NCBI GenBank assembly: GCA_026770615.1
Contig: MU631641.1
Span: 68,781 to 85,418 of the forward strand
Source: Pavlovales sp. CCMP2436
Lineage: Eukaryota > Haptophyta > Pavlovophyceae > Pavlovales
Direction of reading: 5' to 3'
DNA: 16,638 nucleotides
A program made the position numbers and the translations under genes. The notes under the pieces are model-generated. The model did no database searches, was not told the origin of the DNA, and worked only from the letters and a program-made list of their open reading frames with translations. Shown in pieces: positions 1-8,058 of the stretch (its first letter is position 1; each line of letters starts with the position of its first letter).

Positions 1-1091
1 GGACGGATGAGGCAAGGGACTCTGCTGCAGACGCCGGCCCGGAGTAGGCGCGACGCGGGCGGGCATCGCGCCACCCGCAGACAGGCAGAGAGCAAGCGCG
101 AGGAGAGGCGGCATATTGGCCAAACGAACTCGCGAGCTGGAGCGGCGGAAGTGTGAGCGTTTGAGGTGGAAAAGTTGAGCAAATCAATCAACTTTGATGA
201 GCGCGGTTGATGAAATATATCAAACCGGCATATATAATCACCACGTACAACTAAATTTAGGGCCAAATCAGTCATCAGAGATGGCTCGTATTGGCGTGCG
301 TGTAAGCCCAACACTAGGCGAGAGGAAGGACCACAAGCCCGGGTAGAGCGGGCACAGAGTAGGCTAGAGCCTGCATCTGAGTTTCATATTCCTAACTTTC
401 GCTCAACCAAATGGTTTTTATACAGGCGCTCGGACTTCGATGGTTTTCGAGCGAACAGGCGCTTATGCACCGCTTCTCCACCGCCTAAGCGCGATAGCCC
501 ACAACGAAATCAGGCAGCCCACTACATGGGCACACCACACGGGTGACAAGAAACCTAAACGCAAACATGAGCCAGCAATCCCAAGTGCGCAAGCGCGCAG
601 CACTCTCCTGTGGAAGATGAGACAGGAGATCGGCATGTGCGCACTTCGAGGGCACGCCAAGGTCATCATTGCGCGCGCGGATTGGAGCGCACCGGCACCG
701 GCACCGGCAACGGCGGCGGCACACGCACTGACAGCGACGACGACGGCAACCCCGACGAGTGGGCTGAGGGCGCGTACCACCTCCGCAGGGAGACACGGTT
801 TGGGATCGGCGCCTAAGTATGCCGCCTGGGTGACTACAAGCCGCCTGGGTGACTGAACGTCGTCGCGCCTACACGCTCGGAGTTGACCGCTTCTAAGACA
901 GAATGTCTGCAACCCACTGCCTGCTGCCCTTTTCTATAGTAAGTAAGTCGTAGTTAAAATAGAATGGGCCAGCAAATAAGCCGCGCATATTTGTGATTTT
1001 AGACCTCCGGGAAAAAAATCTCAACATATGCGGGCCAGGCTAGCGAGGAAGCAATGTTTGGGAAGCGCGAAGGTGGGCCGCGCTCGCAGAC
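1..1091. other. Region without a supportable gene
   Basis: Reading frames of 60 to 150 codons occur on both strands around 440-912, but they overlap each other and look like by-products of high GC. The only protein-like patch is in a short plus-strand frame at 610-816, where residues DSDDDGNPDEW (around 735-770) resemble a thrombospondin type-3 calcium-binding repeat (DxDxDGxxD). Just before it is a short run of CCGGCA units (about 688-712). A 15-bp direct repeat (821-835 and 840-854) follows. I see no splice-supported gene, RNA gene or promoter here. Confidence 0.5.
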
Positions 1092-1307
1092 GGTGCCGCA
1101 TTTTCAGACGACGCGAGGGAGAGCAGTGGAGGTCGGTCAGCGCGCCAGTCGAGAGTCGTTAGTCGTCGATCGTCGTGTGGCTGAACGGATCAGCGGTGGA
1201 GACGGTATCCGTGTGCTCGGGGTGGATCCCTGGATCTGAGTATTTTTCAACACTTAAATCCAGTGAGATCCTCCCGGGGACGGACGTTTAACGAGAAACT
1301 TACACAC
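1092..1307 (+). repeat. Repeat R, copy 1 (216 bp)
   Basis: This copy begins GGTGCCGCATTTTC and ends ACTTACACAC. The reverse complement of 4329-4544 has exactly the same length and differs at 6 positions, about 97% identity. A third, diverged copy in the same orientation ends at 9545. All three copies end at the same TTACACAC, beyond which their flanks are unrelated, so this is a real element boundary. I see no coding content and no LTR-type TG/CA ends. The family is not recognised. Confidence 0.85.
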
Positions 1308-1854
1308 CAAACTTTTTATATATACGTGCAGACGTGTTAACAAATGCGCAGTGCGAGCCTGACTGCCCCCCCCCGTGTTATAAATGACCGTCTTATCTGC
1401 CAAGAGCTGGAGCTAGTCGGGTCCACCCGCTTACGGGCTCCCTTGCCTCGAGCGAGGAAGACATCTAGACAGTAATCTAAAGCTCCCCGTAGATTGCAGC
1501 TCTCGTCACATCGTGGGCAGATATCTATCACGCGGAGTCTTATGTAACCACGGTGAGTTTGGCCTTTGCTGGGGGTTCGCTTTCGCCCACCGGAGAATCA
1601 CATCGTCATCAGTCAACAAGCACCCTACGCAATTCGCAAAGCTAAGCTCGATTCGACCTCGTCATTCGTCAAAGTCCCGACCGAAGGCCCCAGGAAGCTG
1701 CGCGATGGCGGCGGGCGTGCAATGCTATTTCAATGCAGCGGCGAGGGTTCCAGGAGGGTACCGGATCCGATGCCGTGGACCTGCGGCACAAGTCGCCCGT
1801 GCGCGCACCCCCTGTTGCGCGATGCCAGCTCTGCAAAATTTGAGGGCGGCGCGC
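1308..1854. other. Region downstream of the MIC19-like gene, no gene seen
   Basis: This segment lies between repeat R and the 3' end of the minus-strand MIC19-like gene. Its right part (roughly 1610-1854) would hold the 3' untranslated region of that gene. A 64-codon minus-strand frame at 1337-1531 contains CPRCDESC but has no other support. The long plus-strand frames starting at 1513 and 1566 are antisense to the MIC19-like exons and are not believed. Confidence 0.45.
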
Positions 1855-2552
1855 TCATTGCACGGCAGTCTGCAAGTGCACATCCCGTACTGCCTGAGCG
1901 CACCGGTCGAACGCAGCGACCTTATCCGCGCACTCGAGCGGTGTCTTCCCGTTCGCCGCGTAGCACTTCAGGCAGTCGCTGCGCTCGTCCGCGCAGGGGA
2001 CGTCGCGGGTCGGCGCGCGGTACTCGCGCTCGTGCAGCTTTTTGACTTTTGACTCCACCTCGTCGAGCGCGGGGTGCTCCAGCCGATCCATCAGCTCCGT
2101 CTGCTCTTGGTTCTGCTTCTCCTGCGCCTCGCGGAAGAGCTCGACCATCTTACCGTGCACCACGTTCGCGCCCTATTGGCACAAGACGCGGGGCGCATAG
2201 CGATGAGCGCTCTGCCGTGTGCCTGACTGGCTGGGAGGGGGTCGGGTGAGGAACGCACGGTGCCGGGCACGCACCTCCTGATACGCCGCCTCCACGAGGT
2301 GTCGCCGCTCAGCACCGCTCATGGTGACAACTGTATTGGGATTGGAATCGGCGGCCTGAAGGCTATCCAGCAGCCTCGACGATACCTGCCGGCACACGGG
2401 CGCAAACAGCGCGGTCTCTAGTCAGGTTGGGCGCCCAGAACATGAGTGAGTCACTGCGCGCGTGGTTCACGCACCCGTACGCCGAACGCCTCGGGCGCGT
2501 CCCCGACGAATTCCTCCTCCTCCTTGCGCTCGGCACTTTCGGCCGACCCCAT
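1855..2552 (-). CDS. MIC19/CHCHD3-like MICOS subunit, three exons, complete
   Basis: This reconstructed gene encodes 168 residues. The exons are 2552-2475, 2385-2275 and 2172-1855; introns of 89 and 102 nt begin GTGCGTG and end AG, all in phase 0. Residues 1-6 are MGSAES, a plausible N-myristoylation signal like that of animal MIC19. A segment GVRVSSRLLDSLQ spans exons 1 and 2, followed by a charged helical middle. The C-terminus has a CHCH domain with two CX9C pairs (C-ADERSDCLK-C and C-ADKVAAFDR-C). From the family, such proteins sit on the intermembrane-space side of the mitochondrial inner membrane, are oxidised through the Mia40 route, and help form crista junctions with MIC60. The start was chosen because exon 1 opens with the myristoylation motif and splices in frame. 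The stop is TGA. The ORF-only view misses exons 1 and 2. MIC25-type paralogues are an alternative name. Confidence 0.85.
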
Positions 2553-2635
2553 AGCGTCAAGTCAAACGCGCAGGAACCAGCTGTCTGCCCTCGTCAATCT
2601 CGTCCTGCTCGTGAAGTTCGTCTGCTTGCCGTGCA
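2553..2635 (-). promoter_or_regulatory. Remaining proximal upstream region of the MIC19-like gene
   Basis: Only 83 bp separate the MIC19-like start codon from the inverted-repeat element at 2636-3040. This piece must hold the 5' untranslated region and perhaps the core promoter, unless transcription starts inside the element. I see no TATA box or other named site. The assignment rests on position alone. Confidence 0.3.
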
Positions 2636-3040
2636 GTGTGCTCGGTACAGTTGCCCGCGCTCAGGGTGGGGGGTGGTTACCTTTTTGTCTCGAGGTGTGT
2701 CCTACCCCGGGAATCACCGTCAGGTTCTGTCGGGCTCCGCGCCTCTGGCCCCGTCGGGCTCCGTCGAGCTCTATCTAAATCCATTGCAACGGGGCACATA
2801 TAGGGCCCTAAATTAGGGACCAGGCCTTTGGTGCCTCTGGCCTGCATCTGACCCGTGCCCGAGGTGGGATTATAGGGCCCACCCCGGGTTTATCACCAAG
2901 ACCTGCACGGCCCGAGTTGGGATTATCACGGCCCGAGGTGGGGTTATCACCGCCGGAAATTGGCCCCAGGTGGGGTTTTCACAGTGATGCGGGGGGTAGC
3001 CCCACCTCCCCCTGAGCGCGGGCAACTGTACCGAGCACAC
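2636..3040. mobile_element. 405-bp element with long terminal inverted repeats
   Basis: The left end (2636 to about 2680) starts GTGTGCTCGGTACAGTTGCC and the right end (about 2992-3040) is its reverse complement. The match covers about 30 bp perfectly and then more loosely through a G-rich stretch. The interior has no credible gene. It contains imperfect repeats of a unit like GGCCCGAGGTGGGATTATCAC (about 2858-2985) and repeats of TCGGGCTCCG (about 2728-2765). I could not find a convincing target-site duplication. It looks like a non-autonomous DNA transposon (MITE-like), placed just upstream of the MIC19-like gene and just before the first LINE fragment. Confidence 0.7.
2858..2985 (+). repeat. 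Imperfect tandem repeat inside the 405-bp element
   Basis: Four or more degenerate units share a CCCGAGGTGGG core followed by RTTATCAC. Examples are at about 2869, 2910, 2931 and 2965. Spacing and sequence vary, so this is an old or rearranged array. Confidence 0.55.
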
Positions 3041-3139
3041 AACGAGCGAGCCTTTTAAAATATCGCCACTGAGGCGGCATGCGCGTCCTGTCCCTTGATG
3101 AAGGTACAACCAACTCCCGAACACCTCCTGCCGCGGAAG

Positions 3140-3945
3140 AGCTCCCACGCCTATAACCAAAACCCACATGTGACAACAGCACTAGCACCTATTGAGCAGG
3201 CCCTAGGCAACAACCACACCCACAAAATTGAGCACACATAGGCACATGGCCTGGACCAGGAAATAGAAAAGCAACACGTCAGCATTGAGCCCACATGGCG
3301 CGAATCGACCCACGCGTATGTGCTAGACGGCCAAACCATAGGTAGGATTAGAGAGACAATGAAAGGAATGGACCAACATATGGATGACCTCGTGATGCTC
3401 AATGCCCTAGCCGATTGGGGAGCCAAGCAGATCACTATACACGGTAAAACAGACGGCCTACACCTCCAAAAATCAGCCCTCACCCCAGGAAAATATATGG
3501 TTACGACTCCAGATGGGGACGTCCAAAGAGCGGATGAATCCTACCTCCGCAAAGCGGTGGCAGCACGCATTAGGAGACAGCTGGTTGAGAAACTTATGGC
3601 CAACAAACCCGGAAAGTATAGCATTAAAGGGAACATAGCTGCACTCTGGTAACGTGAATCGGAATACATGCTTTCCTTATCCTACATGGCCTGAGAAATT
3701 CCCGCGCTTCATGCTAAAGTGCATTTCCAGGTCGGTAGGTTACAACGCGGAAATCGCAGCAGAGTATCCGAAAATTATACTTATTTATACTACACGGCTA
3801 ATATTTGAGGAAAGCTCAAACGCATGAACACGTAAAGTGCCCCCTCTGCGTTGCAACGGGGGTACGAAGACCAGGAGATGACACCAAGAATCATCCATTC
3901 CGGGAATGCCCGCAGAAACAAGCCGAACGAGTGTCACTCAATTCT
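3140..3945 (+). pseudogene. LINE fragment C1: RNase H end, linker domain and zinc knuckle (broken)
   Basis: This fragment aligns by eye with the middle of LINE copy A. The block NALADWGAK (about 3398-3424) matches NALSDWGSK in A. YNAEIAAEYP (about 3740-3770) matches HNTEWAAEHP. The zinc knuckle CPLC...TKNHPFREC (about 3838-3915) matches CPLC...TKHHLYHEC. The upstream piece ending IEHT (about 3228-3238) resembles the AHT motif near the end of RNase H. The frame is broken by a TAG at 3239-3241, a TAA at about 3650 and at least two frameshifts, the middle piece being in a different frame from the zinc knuckle. The fragment starts abruptly just right of the 405-bp element, so it is 5' truncated or was cut by that insertion. 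It diverges enough from A to be a separate, older copy. Confidence 0.7.
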
Positions 3946-4333
3946 CTACCAGAGCAGTGGGGACCCAAACCACCTGTTCAGACAGTCAGTGACGACCAAG
4001 GCAACCCCATCCAGAAAGCCTGCATCTGCATACCGTCAAGAGAGGCAAACGCCCACCACATAGAGGTTCCTCAGACGCCAAACGATAAAACGTTCGAATA
4101 CCTGGGACACCTCCTACCCACCAACGGTAACTGGCAGCCCCAGGAACGTAAACTCCGGCTAAAGCTGGCACAGGCCATGGGTAAAGTGCATCTCGCGTCA
4201 GACAAGAGGGCATGCCACACACTGTGGGCAGCCAACCTATCCACCCACAACGCCGCGCCGACACTGCTATATTCATGGGGGCATCGGACCTCTCCGAGGC
4301 CTTCCTACGCGGAGTGCTCACAGCTATAGTGTG
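3946..4333 (+). pseudogene. LINE copy A, 5' part: reverse transcriptase thumb
   Basis: The frame contains GNPIQKACICI, like the NPxK motif after the RT catalytic site. It then has KTFEYLGHLLPTNGNWQ and a basic helix ERKLRLKLAQAMGK, typical of the palm-to-thumb part of non-LTR reverse transcriptases. The catalytic YADD region and everything upstream are absent, as expected of a 5'-truncated insertion. The start of A is uncertain (about 3930-3985) because its frame runs straight on from the zinc knuckle of C1. A frameshift near 4270 moves the sequence into the frame ASDLSEAFLRGVLTAIV, which reaches the insertion point at 4333 and continues in frame at 5660. Confidence 0.7.
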
Positions 4334-4544
4334 TAAGTTTCTAGTTAAACGTCCGTCCCCGAGAGGATCTCACTGGATTTAAGTGTTGAAAAACACTCAG
4401 ATCCAGGGATCCACCCCGAGCACACGGATACCGTCCCCACCGCTGATCCGTTCAGCCGCACGACGATCGACGACTAACGACTCTCGACTGGCGCGCTGAC
4501 CGACCTCCACTGCTCTCCCTCGCGTCGTCTGAAAATGCAGCACC
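4329..4544 (-). repeat. Repeat R, copy 2 (inverted, 216 bp)
   Basis: This is the reverse complement of copy 1 at 1092-1307 with six substitutions and no indels. It forms the left end of the 1,323-bp insertion in LINE copy A. With copy 1 it makes an inverted pair enclosing about 3.0 kb that includes the MIC19-like gene. The first five bases (GTGTG) may belong to the LINE target rather than to R. Confidence 0.85.
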
Positions 4545-4599
4545 CGCCCGTGGTGAACAAATCGTTGAGCACGTAGTCCCCGCCTGGCAGCGGGGCCCC

Positions 4600-5190
4600 A
4601 CTTGGACAGCGGGGAGAATCGGGTCCGTCGTACACCCGGCGCGGTGCTGCATACCGCCCCTGCGGCGCCCCGAAGATCCCTCAGTAGGCTGAATTCCCCG
4701 CTCTACAGCTGGGTCCGCAGCCCGCCTGAGACGAGGGACAGCGGAAGGCAGTGCCAAGTACCCCCCTTCCGCGTTCTCGCAACGCGGCGTTACGCCTGCA
4801 GCGGCGATACCGCGCCTCACGGCGCGGCCTGCTCCAGCTAGCGTTTCGATCTGCCTTTCGATCCGCCGACGAAGCATCGTGCAGCCATCGCTTCGGTTGC
4901 GTCCGAGAGCGACTCGTCGAATCATCCTCCATCGCCGAGTCCTCGTCCGAGCCGGACGGCAGCTCCGAGTCATCGACTCCTCGTCCGAATCGGATTCGGA
5001 CGAGGTGCGTGTCTGCGCGGGCTTCGCTGGTGCCCTGGAGGAAGCATTGGCTCTCGGCTTCCCAGCGGCCGTGGGGGAGGAGCGCGGGGCGACGGTCGCC
5101 TCCTGCCGTGCCGGCAAGCCGGCGCGGCGCTTGGCGGTCCGAGCCGCCACGCGCATCCCCGCCCCCGGCCACAATGTGGGACAATATGCC
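4600..5190 (-). pseudogene. Coding-like stretch with acidic serine-rich run, broken frame
   Basis: A minus-strand frame reads a basic alanine/arginine-rich region and then TSSESDSDEE (about 5010-4975). The acidic run continues as VDDSELPSGSDEDSAMEDDS (about 4977-4920), but one frame over. Continuation of such a biased composition across a frame change suggests one original protein with a 1-nt frameshift, or an unrecognised short intron. It may be part of the gene just upstream on the same strand. I do not recognise the protein. Codon composition on both strands is GC-driven, so the evidence is modest. Confidence 0.3.
4980..5004. repeat. Perfect 25-bp palindrome
   Basis: CTCGTCCGAATC and its exact reverse complement are separated by one G. 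Because of the palindrome, both strands encode SSESDSDE here. It is probably a by-product of serine/acidic codon repetition (TCG/GAC/GAG), but it could form a hairpin. Confidence 0.8.
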
Positions 5191-5191
5191 A

Positions 5192-5628
5192 TCAGCGCAG
5201 TGCTTCTTCTTTCAGTTGTTGAGCCTCATCCACGAGATCCCCGCCGACGGCGATGAGCGCGCGCCCGCGCCCTTGCAGTCGGGGGCTGCCGCCTTTGCAA
5301 GCAGCGGGCGATCTCGTGGAGCGTCGCGGTTGCGACCGGCCGGTCGCGCCGCGGCGCCCTGTGGGGCTCCCGCCTCACCGAACGTGTAGGTGAGGGTAAC
5401 GAGGTAGACGCCTCGGTGATCACAGTATTGCGCCGTGACCACCTCTCCGTTGAGCGCCATCCTTCGCTTCTCCTCCACGAGCATCTCGAACTGCTCGTGG
5501 ACCACAGCGTGCTCCCGCGCGCGGAGGTCGACCAGACACGCACGCGCGTCGGTCGCCGTCGGCACGAAGGAGCTCGCCGTCCCAGCGAGCCCCGCCTGGG
5601 GGGCGCTCGCCTGCTGGTCACGTTTCAT
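5192..5628 (-). CDS. Unrecognised small protein, two exons
   Basis: Exon 1 runs 5628-5379 and ends TACACGTTCG before GTGAGG. Exon 2 most likely starts at 5292 (after CAAAG) or 5271 (after TGCAAG) and stops with TGA at 5194-5192, giving 116 or 109 residues. Both acceptors lead into the same frame, ending GGDLVDEAQQLKEEALR, an amphipathic helix. A third acceptor (exon from 5285) gives another frame ending at 5212. Exon 1 encodes a helical segment (REHAVVHEQFEMLVEEKRR) followed by a beta-like segment (GVYLVTLTYTF). I do not recognise the family. The start is the first ATG, 28 bp inside the right end of the insertion, so the gene appears to travel with it. It is antisense to the LINE. Confidence 0.5.
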
Positions 5629-5656
5629 GGTTCACGGTGGAGGCGACGCGCCTCCG

Positions 5657-7891
5657 GTGCACACTGGGGAGCCACATAGCAAGAAAACGCCTGTGTGTCC
5701 CCCCCGAACGCGGTGGCCTAGGGATGGTCGAGCCGCGCGCACAGAACGCAGGCGAGAAGGTGACTACCATGCTGCGCCTACTAAACTCACCTGCAGAATC
5801 GGCAACCCACGCTCTAGCAGCACACGCACTGAGCATAGTCCAGAATGGGGCCCCAGTCCAAGCCAAGGCACGCACCATGCCAACGGCAAGAGGGGCGGTC
5901 AGAGGCCTAGCCGAGGCACCTACGGGAGAGGCGGAGTGGGATTTCTTCGTAAGCACAGTTGCAAGAGACACCTATGGGCGAACTCGCCACCACCCTCCTG
6001 TGGCCAGGCTCAGGCCGCATACCTCTAGTATCAGCGACTGCCCTCGCGGCAAGGACCGCAGGAAGCACACTCAGGCTTGTACAACCACGCACCAGCGGCA
6101 ATTCCCCCAGCGCCGGAGACACGGACGGACAAATGGGAATGTTAAGCGAAGAGATTATACTGAGAACGGGAGGCACCAACGTACGAGATACACTCCTCCG
6201 ACTTCAAACCTACCTCCCAGCTGTTGCGAACATCCCAGCAAGAGTAACGGTAGTGGTAGCAAACGTACTATTTACAGAAGAGTACTTACCACTGTTTCTG
6301 CACCTCAACGACAAGAGACGGAGCAACACCCTGCGGCTGATCCTCCCTGCACTCACGACGACTATATACGGCCCAATGGCATATAAGTTTGTGACACGCC
6401 ACACACCACTCATCCATGCGTTCAGACACCAACCACCGACGACAGCACAACCACGACTATGCGTCACGCACGTCGGGGTTGACGGCTCATTTATCGACCC
6501 AGGACAATACCGGACCGGCAAGAGCTTCCAGCGCAGTGTGCTTCTACGTTAGCGCACCACACCAACCCATACATGCGGCAGAAATACAAGCGGCACATAT
6601 CCTCACGTGCACATTCCCCGGAGATCAGACGGTCGCCAACGCAGAGTGCAATGCAGTCGCACTGGCCCTACAGGCCCTGACCTACGAGCACCAACTCGAC
6701 ATAGGATGGGACCACGACACAGGTGTTAAACGCCTCGACTGGCACAGAAAACACCCTGACCTCAATCCCCCACCACACGGATTACGGGAGCCCACGAGCT
6801 ACGACGCAAACCCACACTTCTACCGACTACTCACCATCAAGCAACGAGACGAGGCAACGGGGCGCCTCAGAGAGACATCATACACCAAGGCACACACCAA
6901 ATCTGATGACGAAGTGGCCAGGATCCTCGCATCCCAGGGAGCGATACGAATTGACGCCCTCTCAGGGGCCAGAGTGGTGACAGCAGAAGCGCTCAGGAAA
7001 GTTACACGTCTCTTCATACTCCACCCAGCCCTAAGAGGACAGATCGAATGGCCCACCCACCGGCAGCCGGCGGCTGTCATCAAAGTCGTACAGAACGCAC
7101 TGAGCGACTGGGGATCGAAGGCAGTAGCAGTCCGGAGCGAACCCGCCACACTGGTGCTCACACCAAACACGCTCACAGCTCACAGCTGGGCTATTGCAGA
7201 CCCAGCAACGGATGCCCTCATCACCTCCGACCAGCGAGCTGCACGATATGCAGTAATAGACAGGGTCGCGAGAAAACGCCTGGAGGCGAGAGGCCCCCTT
7301 AAATACGCCCCGGGTATAGGCCGGATGAACAACGTCGTAGCCAGATGGCAAGAAGAGAGCACGGCATCACTGCGCCTCCCACGCGGCTGGGGTAAAAGAA
7401 CCCCCGAAAAGTACACCAAACACATGGCAACCCTGAACCTCGGCTCGCACCGCCACAACACCGAGTGGGCAGCCGAGCACCCGGAGATGGCCACAACTGT
7501 GATAAACATTGACGGGAAACCCGAGACGATGGCCCTCACCTGCCCCCTATGCAAGGCATCTAGCCCATCAGACACCAAACACCACCTATACCATGAGTGC
7601 CGGGCGACAGGAAAGCACCGGGACGACCTCCACGGCGCACTCTGCGCCAAGCTGGCACTGCGCCTAGGACACCCAATAGCTAATGCGCTGGCCAAACGCA
7701 TGATGGCAAGACCAGATTACTACTCAGGACAGATCGGGATGAGCATCAAGGATGAACTCAAGAAAGACAGCAGGGGTGAAGCCCCCAAGCTGGGCGACCT
7801 ACACCTCATACTCTTACATCATAGCCTCGAGATGCGCACGCTACGCAAAGCCGCGATTGAGACGTCTACGGCGGCAACTAAGGACAAAATA
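5657..7891 (+). pseudogene. LINE copy A, middle: RT C-terminus, RNase H, zinc knuckle
   Basis: The order is IARKRLCVPPERGGLGMVEP (RT C-terminal motif, about 5675-5735), a linker, then RNase H. RNase H has the catalytic Asp in VGVDGSF (Asp codon 6481-6483), Glu in AECNAV (6644-6646) and a C-terminal AHTKSDDEVARILA motif (about 6890-6935). A zinc knuckle CPLC...TKHHLYHEC follows (about 7540-7600), then a conserved block ARPDYYSGQI (about 7708-7738) shared with fragment B. Frameshifts occur near 5960 and near 6510-6530, the second falling between the RNase H Asp and Glu, so the copy is dead as written. From about 6540 to 7891 the frame is open. RPD followed by hydrophobics recalls the RPD/KPD core of restriction-like endonucleases in R2-type LINEs, but I cannot confirm that. 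Confidence 0.8.
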
Positions 7892-8058
7892 CAGGGGATC
7901 GCGGGCAATAAGAAACTGTCGTGTTAAGAAACTGAGCATCGTTTTTTTGCCCTTCAATAGTAATTTTAACCAAAATTTAACAATTGTTTGTATGTAATTT
8001 GCTAAGAAACTCAGCCTCAGCCTCAAAAAGCGCCGTTCTTATTGCCCGCGATCCCCTG
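7892..8058. mobile_element. 167-bp MITE with 23-bp inverted ends and TA duplication
   Basis: The left end CAGGGGATCGCGGGCAATAA (plus GAA, to 7914) is repeated as an exact reverse complement at 8036-8058. TA at 7890-7891 and 8059-8060 is the target duplication. The AT-rich interior has no gene. TA duplication and short inverted ends fit a Tc1/mariner-type non-autonomous element. It interrupts the C-terminal region of LINE copy A. Removing it with one TA joins TKDKI to SVHDAHKFKIAMW in one frame, and the encoded charged helix continues without a stop. A third copy of the end is at 14479-14501. Confidence 0.9.

Larger units (their letters stand above)
4334..5656 (-). mobile_element. 1,323-bp gene-carrying insertion in LINE copy A
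   Basis: The RT reading frame stops making sense at 4333 and resumes at 5660 (LGSHIARKR then GGLGMVEP, the usual motif near the RT C-terminus). GTG at 4331-4333 and again at 5657-5659 would be a 3-bp target duplication. The insert plus one duplication is 1,326 bp, a multiple of three, and its removal joins ...TAIV to CTLGSHIA in one frame. The insert contains repeat R, an acidic/basic coding-like stretch and a two-exon minus-strand gene. Its right end is a perfect 7-bp hairpin (5639-5655, 3-nt loop). The ends are not inverted repeats of each other, so the transposon class is unknown. Confidence 0.6.

Noticed and set aside
1513..2249. Plus-strand frames of up to 179 codons
   Set aside because: They are antisense to the MIC19-like exons, which have conserved twin CX9C motifs and consistent splice sites.
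1092..4544. R copies 1 and 2 as LTRs of a retrovirus-like element
   Set aside because: They are inverted rather than direct, lack TG/CA ends, and no integrase or gag/pol order lies between them.
4333..5656. The 1.3-kb interruption of the LINE as an intron or introner (GTAAGT occurs at 4333)
   Set aside because: There is no AG acceptor at the right junction, and the frame resumes right after a flanking GTG, so an insertion fits better.
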